NCBI RefSeq assembly: GCF_024508315.1
Contig: NZ_CP101987.1
Span: forward strand, 1,984,001-2,048,000
Length of the DNA: 64,000 nucleotides
Source of the DNA: Cellulomonas xiejunii
GTDB taxonomy: Bacteria; Actinomycetota; Actinomycetes; Actinomycetales; Cellulomonadaceae
Direction: 5' to 3'
This document shows, in pieces, positions 16,957-25,199 of this stretch. A model generated the notes under the pieces. The model ran no database searches. It saw nothing but the letters and a program-made list of their open reading frames with translations, and was not told the origin of the DNA. The position numbers and the translations under genes were made by a program. Position 1 is the stretch's first letter. Each line of letters starts with the position of its first letter.

Positions 16957-18336
16957 ATGGCGCGTCCCACACCCCTGTCCGGATTCCCCGAGTGGCTGCC
17001 TGCCGGGCGCATCGTCGAGCAGCACGTGCTCGACGTGCTGCGTCGTACCTTCGAGCTCCACGGCTTCGCTGGCATCGAGACGCGTGCCGTCGAGCCGCTC
17101 GACCAGCTCCTGCGCAAGGGCGAGACCTCGAAGGAGGTCTACGTGCTGCGGCGCCTGCAGGAGGACCCGCAGGCGGGTGACGCGGACCGCGCAGGTCAGC
17201 TCGGTCTGCACTTCGACCTGACGGTGCCCTTCGCGCGGTACGTGCTGGAGAACGCGGGGCACCTCGCCTTCCCGTTCCGGCGCTACCAGATCCAGAAGGT
17301 CTGGCGCGGCGAGCGGCCGCAGGACGGCCGGTTCCGCGAGTTCGTCCAGGCCGACATCGACGTCGTCGGCGCCGGTGCGCTGCCGTACCACTACGAGGTC
17401 GAGCTGCCGCTGGTCATGGCCGACGCCCTGGGCGCGCTGCGGGACCTCGGCGTCCCGCCCGTGCGGATCCTGGTGAACAACCGCAAGGTCGCCGAGGGCT
17501 TCTACCGCGGCCTCGGCCTCGACGACGTCGAGGCCGTGCTGCGCGGCATCGACAAGCTCGACAAGATCGGCCCGGACGGCGTCGCGGAGCTGCTGGTCGG
17601 CGACGCCGGCGCTACGCCGGAGCAGGCCGCCGCGTGCCTGGAGCTCGCGGCCGTGCGGGGCGAGGACGCCTCCGTCGTCGACCGTGTCCGCGCGCTCGCC
17701 GAGCGTCACGGCGCGTCCACCGAGCTGCTCGAGGAGGGCCTCGGCGAGCTAGGTGCGCTCGTGAGCGCCGCAGCGGAGCGGGCGCCGGGCGTCCTGGTGG
17801 CGGACCTGAAGATCGCCCGCGGGCTCGACTACTACACCGGCTCGGTCTACGAGACCGTGCTCGTCGGCCACGAGGACCTCGGGTCCATCTGCTCGGGCGG
17901 GCGGTACGACACCCTCGCGTCCGACGGCAGCCAGACCTACCCGGGTGTGGGCCTGTCGATCGGGGTGTCCCGGCTGGTCTCGCGCCTGCTGTCGGCGGGT
18001 CTCGTGCGCGCGACGCGCTCGGTGCCCACGGCGGTGCTGGTCGCGGTCACCTCGGAGGAGCGTCGCACGGCGTCGGACGCCGTCGCCGCGGCGCTGCGGG
18101 CGCGCGGCATCCCCACCGAGGTCGCGCCGAGCGCCGCGAAGTTCGGCAAGCAGATCAAGCACGCCGACCGCCGGGGGATCCCGTTCGTGTGGTTCGTCGG
18201 CGACACGGACGACGACGGCGCACCCGCGCAGGACGAGGTCAAGGACATCCGGTCGGGCGAGCAGACGCCGGTCGACGCGTCGACGTGGACGCCGCCCGCC
18301 GAGGACCTGCTGCCGCGCGTCGTCGCCGCCGGCTGA
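16957..18336 (+). CDS. hisS: Histidyl-tRNA synthetase
   Basis: HisS charges tRNA-His. The 459-residue class II synthetase has motif 1 around FELHGFAGIETRAVEPLDQL, motif 2 (FRRYQIQKVWRGERPQDGRFREF), the histidine-specific ARGLDYYTG and the motif 3 region (GVGLSIGVSRL), followed by an anticodon-binding domain (VAVTSEERRTASDAVAAAL). A loop near residues 60-75 (DPQAGDADRAG) is typical of the actinobacterial form. The ATG follows a TGGGAT-like element by ten bases, with no clear ribosome binding site. Confidence 0.96.
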   Translation: MARPTPLSGFPEWLPAGRIVEQHVLDVLRRTFELHGFAGIETRAVEPLDQLLRKGETSKEVYVLRRLQEDPQAGDADRAGQLGLHFDLTVPFARYVLENAGHLAFPFRRYQIQKVWRGERPQDGRFREFVQADIDVVGAGALPYHYEVELPLVMADALGALRDLGVPPVRILVNNRKVAEGFYRGLGLDDVEAVLRGIDKLDKIGPDGVAELLVGDAGATPEQAAACLELAAVRGEDASVVDRVRALAERHGASTELLEEGLGELGALVSAAAERAPGVLVADLKIARGLDYYTGSVYETVLVGHEDLGSICSGGRYDTLASDGSQTYPGVGLSIGVSRLVSRLLSAGLVRATRSVPTAVLVAVTSEERRTASDAVAAALRARGIPTEVAPSAAKFGKQIKHADRRGIPFVWFVGDTDDDGAPAQDEVKDIRSGEQTPVDASTWTPPAEDLLPRVVAAG

Positions 18337-18394
18337 CGCACGCGGTGCCCCGAGGGGCCGGCCCGGTCGTGGTGCGGCCGTGCCGGCCCACGCC

Positions 18395-18400
18395 TAGCGT
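18395..18400 (+). promoter_or_regulatory. -10 element TAGCGT, leaderless start for the gene at 18407
   Basis: TAGCGT ends six bases before GTG 18407. The same arrangement recurs before several other genes in the window. Confidence 0.45.
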
Positions 18401-18406
18401 GGCGGA

Positions 18407-19045
18407 GTGCCCACCGTCGCGTCCGACGTCGCCCCGGCGCCCGTCGTCCTCGACGGGCACATCGCGGGCGCCGGCTCGGCGCACGGCACGCGGCTCGTGG
18501 TCGGGCGGTGGCGACGCTCACCGCTCGGCGGGTTCGCCGACGTCATGGTCGAGCAGCCCGACGGCACGCGGGTGCTGCTGGCGCCACGCAGCGACGTGGC
18601 GGACCTCGTCACGCGGCTGTACACCTTCGACGCCGTCCACGTGGTGCCCGTGCGCGTCGTCGCCGACGCGAGCTCGCGCACGTGGACGGTGGTCGCCGGG
18701 CCCCTGCGCGCACGCCTGACCATCGGGGCGCGCACACCGGTCGGGGCACTGCTCCGGCTCGTCCCTCCGGTCGTCGTACGCGCCCGCGCGACCGCCGGCG
18801 TCGTCGACGCGCTCGCGGGTGCGCTCGTCCCGGGTGTGCGCACGCGCGGCCGGGGCCGCGACGGTTCGTCGCAGGTGTACGCCGCGCGCGACCAGCACGC
18901 GCTCGTGGCGCTCGACGCGCACTGGGGTGAGCGCTCCCTCGGCGACCTGGCGCGCGTCGACCCGCCCGTGCGCTTCGGCTTCTCGTCGGTGCCCGCGGCC
19001 CCCGCCGTCACGGCGGTCCGGGTCACGGTCGTCGCGCCACCTTGA
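18407..19045 (+). CDS. Conserved hypothetical protein
   Basis: I do not recognise a characterised family. The 212-residue protein is soluble-looking, rich in Val, Arg and Ala, with no signal peptide or membrane segment. It begins with a beta-rich region (VVVGRWRRSPLGGFADVMVEQPDG), has a GDLARVDPPVRFGFSSVP motif near the C-terminus and no obvious catalytic cluster. The GTG start is supported by the -10 element just upstream. The gene ends eight bases before a perfect SOS box that belongs to the next gene. Its place next to the radical SAM gene may be meaningful but gives no function. Confidence 0.75.
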   Translation: MPTVASDVAPAPVVLDGHIAGAGSAHGTRLVVGRWRRSPLGGFADVMVEQPDGTRVLLAPRSDVADLVTRLYTFDAVHVVPVRVVADASSRTWTVVAGPLRARLTIGARTPVGALLRLVPPVVVRARATAGVVDALAGALVPGVRTRGRGRDGSSQVYAARDQHALVALDAHWGERSLGDLARVDPPVRFGFSSVPAAPAVTAVRVTVVAPP

Positions 19046-19052
19046 CCCCGGC

Positions 19053-19068
19053 TCGAACACGTGTTCGA
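19053..19068 (+). promoter_or_regulatory. Perfect LexA-binding SOS box
   Basis: TCGAACACGTGTTCGA is a 16-base perfect palindrome that exactly matches the actinobacterial SOS consensus TCGAAC-N4-GTTCGA. It ends eight bases before the GTG of the radical SAM gene, where LexA would block transcription initiation. Damage-inducible expression of the radical SAM protein is the direct prediction. Confidence 0.85.
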
Positions 19069-19076
19069 ATCGCTGG

Positions 19077-21167
19077 GTGCGGTGGGACGGGCAGAAGGTC
19101 GACGCGGGGGAGGGCGACGCCCTGCCCGGCCTCGACCTGCGCACCCTGCCCGGGCTGGTCCGCAGCGTCCGCACGCCCGACTTCGCCGGCGTCACGTTCC
19201 ACGAGGTGCTCTCGCGCACCGCGCTCAACCGCGTCCCCGACGCCTCGGCCGTCCCGTTCCGGTGGACCGTCAACCCCATGCGCGGCTGCCTCCATGCGTG
19301 CACCTACTGCCTCGACCCGAGCACGTCGATCCTCATGGCGGACGGGCGTCAGCGGGCGCTCGCCGACCTCCGTGTCGGTGACCAGATCGTCGGGACGCGT
19401 CTCGTCGGTCGCTATCGCCGGTACGTGGCCACCGAGGTCCTCGGCCGCATCGAGTCGGTCAAGCCGGCCTATCGCGTCCGCCTGGCGGACGGGACCGAGA
19501 TCATCGCCAGCGGTGAGCACCGCTTCCTCACCGAGCGTGGCTGGAAGCATGTCACCGGGCCCCTTCACGGCGCCCTGCAGCGGCCCTACCTGACGGGGAA
19601 CAACTCCCTCGTGGGCTTCGGCCGCGGCATCGTCGACGGCGCGTGGGACCAGTGGGAGTCGCATGACGACTACCGCCGCGGGTACCTCGCGGGCATGATC
19701 CGGGGCGACGGGATGATGCTGCGGCGGACGTACCGCCGAAGATCCGGCGCGGCGAACAACGTCACGATGTTCCGGCTGGCGCTTGCCGACGTCGAGGCCC
19801 TCGACCGCACTCGCCACTACCTGGAGCACTTCGGCGTGGCGACTCACCGACGTCCATTCGTCGCGGCGACGCCCACGCGACGTGCCCTCGATGCGATCTT
19901 CACGTCACGCGCCGCCGACTTCGAGCGCATCGTCGAGCTCATGGCGGTGCCGGACGACCCGGCCTCCGCGTGGCACGCGGGTTTCCTCTCCGGTGCGTTC
20001 GACGCGGAAGGGAGCTGCTCAGGCGGCATCGTGCGCATCAGCAACAAGGACGAGGTGTACCTGGCTGCTGTCGAGGCAGCGTTCGCCTCGCTCGGTCTCG
20101 AGACGGTGCGGGAGGGGCCCAACGCGATCGGTGTCCAGACGGTCCGGCTCCGGGGCGGTCGCCCCGCGGTCGGCCGGTTCTTCGCCGCGGTGCAACCGGC
20201 CATCACACGCAAGCTGCAGATCGTCGGGCGGGCCGTCAAGAGCACCGCAGACCTCCGCGTCGTCGAGATCGAACCCTTGGGCGCACCGGTGCCGCTGCTC
20301 GATATCACCACAGGTACGGGGGACTTCGTGGCCAACGGTGTCATCGCGCACAACTGCTTCGCCCGCGGCACGCACCGCTACCTCGACCTGGACGCGGGCA
20401 AGGACTTCGACACGCAGATCGTGGTGAAGACCAACGTCGCCGAGGTGCTGCGCGCCGAGGTGGCCCGCCGGTCGTGGGCGCGCGAGCACGTGGCGCTCGG
20501 CACCAACACCGACCCGTACCAGCGCCCGGAGGGGCGCTACACGCTGATGCCCGGGATCATCGAGGCGCTCGCGGGCTCGGGGACGCCCCTGTCGGTGCTC
20601 ACCAAGGGCACCCTGCTGCGACGGGACCTGCCGCTGCTGGCCGCGGCGTCGCACGACGTGCCCGTGTCGCTCGCGGTGTCGATCGCCGTGCTGGACGAGG
20701 AGCTCCAGCAGCAGCTCGAGCCCGGCACGCCGACCGCCCGGGCGCGGCTGTCGTTGGTGCGGGCGATCCGGGACGCAGGCCTGCCCGTGCAGGTCCTGGT
20801 CGCGCCCGTCCTGCCGTGGCTCACCGACTCGACCGACCACCTGGACCGGCTGCTCGGTGCCGTCGCGGACGCGGGCGCCCAGCGCGCCACCGTCATGGCG
20901 CTCCACCTGCGACCCGGCGCGCGCGAGTGGTTCCTCGCGTGGCTGACGCGGGAGCGTCCGGAGCTCGTGGCGGGGTACGGCCGGGTGTTCCGGGGCGGGT
21001 CGTACGTGCACGGCGAGTACCGCGCATGGCTCGACGCGCGCGTCCGGCCGCTGCTCGCGAAGCACGGCCTCGACCGGCCGCAGCCGGACGCGGAGGGAGT
21101 GCGCTGGGCCCGCCGGGACGGCGACGCCCACCCGGCAGCGGCGCAGCTCCAGCCCGCGCTCTTCTGA
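19077..21167 (+). CDS. Intein-containing Rv2578c-type radical SAM protein
   Basis: The precursor is 696 residues; removing the 349-residue intein leaves a 347-residue radical SAM protein of the SplB-like/Rv2578c type. GTG 19077 is chosen because it gives VRWDGQKVDA, the family N-terminus, right after the SOS box. The extein carries FAGVTFHEVLSRTALNRVP, then the cluster motif C-x3-C-x2-C (GCLHACTYC-FARGTH), interrupted by the intein just before the third cysteine. Downstream are LGTNTDPYQRPEG and VAPVLPWLTDS, typical of this group. The Mycobacterium homologue is, as I recall, in the LexA regulon. The substrate is unknown; a DNA-lesion role is inferred from the SOS box and SplB resemblance only. 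Confidence 0.92.
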   Translation: MRWDGQKVDAGEGDALPGLDLRTLPGLVRSVRTPDFAGVTFHEVLSRTALNRVPDASAVPFRWTVNPMRGCLHACTYCLDPSTSILMADGRQRALADLRVGDQIVGTRLVGRYRRYVATEVLGRIESVKPAYRVRLADGTEIIASGEHRFLTERGWKHVTGPLHGALQRPYLTGNNSLVGFGRGIVDGAWDQWESHDDYRRGYLAGMIRGDGMMLRRTYRRRSGAANNVTMFRLALADVEALDRTRHYLEHFGVATHRRPFVAATPTRRALDAIFTSRAADFERIVELMAVPDDPASAWHAGFLSGAFDAEGSCSGGIVRISNKDEVYLAAVEAAFASLGLETVREGPNAIGVQTVRLRGGRPAVGRFFAAVQPAITRKLQIVGRAVKSTADLRVVEIEPLGAPVPLLDITTGTGDFVANGVIAHNCFARGTHRYLDLDAGKDFDTQIVVKTNVAEVLRAEVARRSWAREHVALGTNTDPYQRPEGRYTLMPGIIEALAGSGTPLSVLTKGTLLRRDLPLLAAASHDVPVSLAVSIAVLDEELQQQLEPGTPTARARLSLVRAIRDAGLPVQVLVAPVLPWLTDSTDHLDRLLGAVADAGAQRATVMALHLRPGAREWFLAWLTRERPELVAGYGRVFRGGSYVHGEYRAWLDARVRPLLAKHGLDRPQPDAEGVRWARRDGDAHPAAAQLQPALF
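19308..20354 (+). mobile_element. Intein with LAGLIDADG homing endonuclease, inserted at the Fe-S cluster motif
   Basis: The intein is 349 codons, from Cys (19308-19310) to Asn (20352-20354). Splicing block A begins CLDPSTSILMADG, block B is IIASGEHRFLTERGW with Ser in place of the more usual Thr, and the C-terminal blocks read LLDITTGTGDFVANG...AHN followed by Cys +1. Two dodecapeptides, YLAGMIRGDG (residues about 125-134) and FLSGAFDAEG (about 225-234), keep their acidic residues, so the homing endonuclease may be active. Cys +1 is the third cluster-binding cysteine of the host protein, so no cluster can form until splicing. Codon and base use (for example GATATC, CTATCG) look less GC-biased than the flanks. 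Confidence 0.93.
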
Positions 21168-21235
21168 CCGTCGTCGCGCGGTGGGGGCAGCGTCCGCGTC
21201 GCCGATCCCGCGTGGGCCGGCCCCGCGGGCGCACC

Positions 21236-21241
21236 TATGAT
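21236..21241 (+). promoter_or_regulatory. -10 element TATGAT upstream of aspS
   Basis: TATGAT is a close match to the consensus -10 and lies 47 bases before the aspS GTG, giving a leader of about 40 nt that contains GAAGGA. Confidence 0.5.
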
Positions 21242-21288
21242 CGTCATGCGCCCGCCCGGGCGCTGACCCCCGACCTGAAGGACCTTCC

Positions 21289-23070
21289 GTGCTGCGCACC
21301 CACACCGCCGGCTCGTTGCGTGCCGAGGACATCGGCACCACCGTCACCCTCACGGGCTGGGTGGACCGGCGCCGCGATCACGGCGGCGTCGCGTTCGTCG
21401 ACCTGCGGGACGCCTCGGGCATCGCCCAGGTCGTCATCCGCGACGAGTCCGTCGCGCACGGCCTGCGCGCCGAGTACGTCCTGCAGGTGACCGGTGAGGT
21501 CGGTCGGCGCCCCGCGGGCAACGAGAACCCGAACCTCGCGACGGGTGAGGTCGAGGTCGTCGCGCACGAGGTGGTCGTGCTCAACGAGTCCGCACCGCTG
21601 CCCTTCCAGGTCTCGGCGTCCGTCGACGAGCCCGTGGGCGAGGAGGCGCGGCTGCGCTACCGGTACCTCGACCTGCGCCGTCCGGCGCCGGCGCACGCGA
21701 TGCGGCTGCGCGCGCAGGTCAACCGCGCCGCGCGGACGGTGCTCGACGAGCGCGGCTTCGTCGAGGTCGAGACCCCCACCCTGACGCGGTCCACGCCCGA
21801 GGGGGCGCGCGACTTCGTCGTCCCGGCCCGGCTGGCACCCGGCAGCTGGTACGCGCTGCCGCAGTCCCCGCAGCTGTTCAAGCAGCTGCTCATGGTCGGC
21901 GGGCTCGAGAAGTACTACCAGATCGCCCGCTGCTACCGCGACGAGGACTTCCGCGCGGACCGGCAGCCGGAGTTCACGCAGCTCGACGTCGAGGCGAGCT
22001 TCGTCGACCAGGACGACGTCATCGAGCTGGCCGAGGCCGTCCTGACGTCCCTGTGGGAGCTCATCGGGTACACGATCCCGACGCCGATCCCGCGCATGAC
22101 GTACGCCGACGCCATGCGCCGGTACGGCACCGACAAGCCGGACCTGCGGTTCGGGCTCGAGCTGACCGACCTCACGGAGTACTTCGCCGCGACGCCGTTC
22201 CGGGTGTTCCAGGCGCCGTACGTCGGGGCCGTCGTGCAGCCCGGTGGTGCGAGCACGCCGCGCCGCGGCTTCGACGCGTGGCAGGAGTGGGCGAAGCAGC
22301 GCGGTGCCAAGGGCCTCGCGTACGTCACCGTCGGCGAGGACGGCGAGCTCGGGGGACCGGTCGCCAAGAACATCACGGACGAGGAGCGGGCCGGGCTCGC
22401 CGCGGCCGTCGGCGCGCAGCCCGGGGACGCCGTGTTCTTCGCCGCCGGCAAGATCACCGAGGCGCGCGCCCTGCTCGGTGCCGCACGCCTGGAGATCGGC
22501 CGCCGCGGTGGGCTGATCGACGAGGACGCGTGGTCGTTCGTCTGGGTCGTCGACGCGCCGCTGTTCAAGCCGACCGGCGAGGACGACGACGTCGCGGTCG
22601 GCGGCGGCGCCTGGACCGCTGTGCACCACGCCTTCACGTCGCCGACACCGGAGTGGATCGATCGCTTCGAGGAGGCGCCCGGGGAGGCGCTGGCGTACGC
22701 CTACGACATCGTCTGCAACGGCAACGAGATCGGTGGCGGGTCGATCCGTATCCACCGCCGCGACGTCCAGCAGCGGGTGTTCGAGGTCATGGGGATCGGG
22801 CCGCAGGAGGCGCAGGAGAAGTTCGGCTTCCTCCTGGACGCGTTCGCGTTCGGTGCGCCGCCGCACGGCGGGATCGCGTTCGGCTGGGACCGGATCGTCA
22901 CGCTCCTGACACGCTCGGACTCGATCCGCGAGGTCATCGCGTTCCCGAAGTCCGGCGGGGGGTACGACCCGCTCACCGGTGCGCCGGCCCCGATCTCGCC
23001 CGAGCAGCGCCGCGACACGGGCGTCGACGTCAAGCCCAAGCCGGCGCCGAGCGCCGCCGTCCAGGACTGA
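21289..23070 (+). CDS. aspS: Aspartyl-tRNA synthetase
   Basis: AspS charges tRNA-Asp (possibly also tRNA-Asn if the organism uses the amidotransferase route). The 593-residue protein has the N-terminal OB anticodon domain ([23 protein letters not shown]), class II motif 1 ([22 protein letters not shown]), motif 2 ([18 protein letters not shown]), the bacterial GAD insertion (about residues 310-425) and motif 3 ([13 protein letters not shown]). The GTG start follows GAAGGA by seven bases. The last 20 residues are a short Pro/Ala tail. Confidence 0.97.
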   Translation: MLRTHTAGSLRAEDIGTTVTLTGWVDRRRDHGGVAFVDLRDASGIAQVVIRDESVAHGLRAEYVLQVTGEVGRRPAGNENPNLATGEVEVVAHEVVVLNESAPLPFQVSASVDEPVGEEARLRYRYLDLRRPAPAHAMRLRAQVNRAARTVLDERGFVEVETPTLTRSTPEGARDFVVPARLAPGSWYALPQSPQLFKQLLMVGGLEKYYQIARCYRDEDFRADRQPEFTQLDVEASFVDQDDVIELAEAVLTSLWELIGYTIPTPIPRMTYADAMRRYGTDKPDLRFGLELTDLTEYFAATPFRVFQAPYVGAVVQPGGASTPRRGFDAWQEWAKQRGAKGLAYVTVGEDGELGGPVAKNITDEERAGLAAAVGAQPGDAVFFAAGKITEARALLGAARLEIGRRGGLIDEDAWSFVWVVDAPLFKPTGEDDDVAVGGGAWTAVHHAFTSPTPEWIDRFEEAPGEALAYAYDIVCNGNEIGGGSIRIHRRDVQQRVFEVMGIGPQEAQEKFGFLLDAFAFGAPPHGGIAFGWDRIVTLLTRSDSIREVIAFPKSGGGYDPLTGAPAPISPEQRRDTGVDVKPKPAPSAAVQD

Positions 23071-23084
23071 CGGGCGGGCCTCGG

Positions 23085-23852
23085 GTGGCCGCACGACTCC
23101 TCGAGCGCCTCCCGCCCGTGCTGCGGGAGCGGCGTGACGTCCTCGACGGGCGGGAACGCTGGGCCGCCGCGTCCGTCGTCGCGCAGGACGACGCGGCGGT
23201 CGTGCTCGTCGTCGACTCGCCCGACGGCGACATCCTGTGGGCGCTCGGGGACGTCGAGCAGCTCGGGCGGCTCGTACCCGACGCGCTCGTCGGGCACGGG
23301 GGCGGGCTGCGGTGGGCCACGGTGCCGCGGGCTGTCGAGGTGCCCGCCGAGGCGCTGGCCGCGGCCGGCATCCGCCGGCAGACCACCTGGGACCGCTTCA
23401 CGACGGACGCGCTGCCGCCGCCGCAGCCGGGGGAGGACGCCGTGGTCGCGCTCGACCCCGTGCGTGACGCCGCCGCGATCAACGCCTGCCTCGACGTCGG
23501 TCACCCCACGACGCGCGACCGACCCGGCGCCCCGGACGACGCGGGGTGGTGGGGCGTCCACGGCGAGGGCGGCGACCTCCTCGGCGTGCTGGGCGTCACC
23601 ACCCGCCCGAGCGGGGCGACGCCGTCGATGCACCTGCACGGTCTCGGCGTCGTGCCCGCCGCGCGGGGGCGGGGTCTGGGTGCCGCGATCACCGCGACGG
23701 CCGCACGGCGCGCCCTGCACGCCGGCGCGCCGTGGGTCTCGCTGGGCATGTACGCGGACAACGTCCACGCGCGCCGGGTCTACGACGCCCTGGGATTCCG
23801 GGTGGACGTCGAGAACGCGGGCTACGGGCCACCGGGCGTCACCCACCCGTGA
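23085..23852 (+). CDS. GNAT family N-acetyltransferase
   Basis: A 255-residue two-part protein. The N-terminal half is a degenerate GNAT-like region (VVLVVDSPDGDILWALGDVEQLGRLVP); the C-terminal half is a complete acetyltransferase domain with the acetyl-CoA loop VPAARGRGLGAAITATAARRAL near residues 188-208 and the following NVHARRVYDALGFRV. Substrate unknown. GTG 23085 is the first suitable start after the aspS stop, 14 bases away, so it is probably co-transcribed with aspS; no clear ribosome binding site was seen and the start is uncertain by a few codons. Confidence 0.85.
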   Translation: MAARLLERLPPVLRERRDVLDGRERWAAASVVAQDDAAVVLVVDSPDGDILWALGDVEQLGRLVPDALVGHGGGLRWATVPRAVEVPAEALAAAGIRRQTTWDRFTTDALPPPQPGEDAVVALDPVRDAAAINACLDVGHPTTRDRPGAPDDAGWWGVHGEGGDLLGVLGVTTRPSGATPSMHLHGLGVVPAARGRGLGAAITATAARRALHAGAPWVSLGMYADNVHARRVYDALGFRVDVENAGYGPPGVTHP

Positions 23853-23860
23853 GCCCCGGG

Positions 23861-23883
23861 CCGGCGGGCGGCCCTCCCGCCGG
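23861..23883 (+). terminator. Hairpin downstream of the GNAT gene
   Basis: CCGGCGGG (23861-23868) pairs with CCCGCCGG (23876-23883) around a seven-base loop. It lies nine bases after the stop codon and probably terminates the aspS-GNAT transcript. Confidence 0.55.
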
Positions 23884-23932
23884 TCCCACCCGCCGGGCTG
23901 TCTCTCGCCGGGCGGTCCTCGCTCACCTTGGC

Positions 23933-23938
23933 TAGCGT
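23933..23938 (+). promoter_or_regulatory. -10 element TAGCGT upstream of the SDR gene
   Basis: TAGCGT lies 29 bases before ATG 23968. The leader contains a full ribosome binding site, CAGGAGG at 23954-23960. Confidence 0.45.
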
Positions 23939-23967
23939 CGGCCTGCCGGAGCTCAGGAGGGCGGACG

Positions 23968-24747
23968 ATGACGCTGCAGGACAAGGTCGCGCTGGTCACG
24001 GGTGCGGGATCGGGCATCGGGCGGGCCACCGCGGTGCGCCTCGCGCAGGACGGTGCGACGGTCGTCGCGCTGGGGCACAGCCAGGGCAGCGCCGACGACG
24101 TCGCCGAGGAGATCCGCAGCGGCGGTGGCACCGTGCTCGCGGTGGCCGCGGACGTCGGTGACGCCGCCGCCGTGCGCGACGTCTACGCGCGGGTCGAGCG
24201 CGACCTGGGACGCCTGGACGTGGTCGTCGCGAACGCGGGCGTCAACGGCGTGTGGGCGCCGCTCGACCAGCTCGAGCCGGAGGAGTGGCAGTCCACCCTC
24301 ACCACCAACCTCACGGGCACGTTCCTCACCGTGCGCTACGCCGTGCCGCTGCTCGTGCGGCAGGGGGGAGCGGTCGTGGTCGTCTCGTCGATGAACGGGA
24401 CCCGGACCTTCACCACCGCAGGCGCGTCGGCGTACTCGACGAGCAAGGCGGGTCAGGTCGCGTTCGCGCGCATGGCGGCGGTCGAGCTCGGGCCGCGCGG
24501 GGTGCGGGTCAACACCGTGTGCCCCGGTGCCATCGAGACGAACATCCTGGACAGCACCGAGCAGCGCGACACCGAGGGCGTCGGTGTGCCGGCCGAGTAC
24601 CCGCAGGGGCAGATCCCGCTCACGGGTGAGAGGTCCGGCGCGTCGCGTCAGGTCGCGGACGTCATCGCGTTCCTCGTGTCGGACGCCGCGAGCCACGTCA
24701 CCGGCACCGAGGTGTTCGTCGACGGGGGGCAGTCGCTCGTCGCCTGA
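23968..24747 (+). CDS. Short-chain dehydrogenase/reductase
   Basis: A 259-residue classical SDR oxidoreductase. It has the cofactor motif VTGAGSGIGRAT (residues 10-21), the NAG motif in VVANAGVNG, the catalytic Ser in VVVSSMNGTR and the YxxxK pair in SAYSTSKAGQ, plus RVNTVCPGAIETN and the C-terminal VTGTEVFVDGGQS. No acidic residue clearly follows the Gly-rich loop, so NADP is possible. Substrate unknown. CAGGAGG seven bases upstream of ATG 23968 fixes the start. It stands alone, convergent with the following minus-strand gene. Confidence 0.93.
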   Translation: MTLQDKVALVTGAGSGIGRATAVRLAQDGATVVALGHSQGSADDVAEEIRSGGGTVLAVAADVGDAAAVRDVYARVERDLGRLDVVVANAGVNGVWAPLDQLEPEEWQSTLTTNLTGTFLTVRYAVPLLVRQGGAVVVVSSMNGTRTFTTAGASAYSTSKAGQVAFARMAAVELGPRGVRVNTVCPGAIETNILDSTEQRDTEGVGVPAEYPQGQIPLTGERSGASRQVADVIAFLVSDAASHVTGTEVFVDGGQSLVA

Positions 24748-24760
24748 CGGCGACCGTCAG
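24739..24760. terminator. Overlapping hairpins between convergent genes
   Basis: GTCGCC-TGAC-GGCGAC (24739-24754) and CTGACG-GCGAC-CGTCAG (24744-24760) overlap and can form alternative short stems. They cover both convergent stop codons and may act as a weak bidirectional terminator. Confidence 0.4.
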
Positions 24761-25179
24761 CGGGTGGCCGTGCCACGGTGGCGCAGGAGCGCGTCGCCGG
24801 CGGTCACGACGACGACCCCGGCGGCGTAGGCCAGGAGGTCCGTCGCGACGAACGTCGAGCCCAGGACGTACGCGGCCGGCGGCCACGCCGCCACGACGGC
24901 CACCGGGACCGGCGTGAGCTGGGCGAGCTCCACGGCGACGCACACGCCGAGGGCCGTCGCCGCGGCAGGTCCCGTCCGCACCGTCGGGACCACGAGCAGC
25001 ACCAGCAGCTGCACGAGCGCCGCGTACAGGGCACCCCCGGCGAGGTCCGCGAGCAGGTCGTCGCCCCGGGACACGGTGAGCCCCAGGAGGACCACCACGA
25101 CGGCTGCGACGGCGAGCGGAGCCCGACGGCGCGCGGCGCGGGGGGCGCGCGGCGGCGCGGTCGGCAGCGGCGTGGTCAC
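24757..25179 (-). CDS. DUF2809 family membrane protein
   Basis: A 140-residue membrane protein with four hydrophobic segments and a short Pro/Arg-rich N-terminus. SRGDDLLADLAGGALYAALVQ and ALGVCVAVELAQL match the conserved DUF2809 features (an Asp/Gly-rich loop before LY and the VELxQL segment). Function unknown. GTG 25179 is chosen because the sequence upstream in frame has no similarity to the family. It follows the MMPL gene on the same strand by about 20 bases and may share its transcript. Confidence 0.8.
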   Translation of the reverse strand: MTTPLPTAPPRAPRAARRRAPLAVAAVVVVLLGLTVSRGDDLLADLAGGALYAALVQLLVLLVVPTVRTGPAAATALGVCVAVELAQLTPVPVAVVAAWPPAAYVLGSTFVATDLLAYAAGVVVVTAGDALLRHRGTATR

Positions 25180-25199
25180 GTGCGGACGGTACCCGCGGC

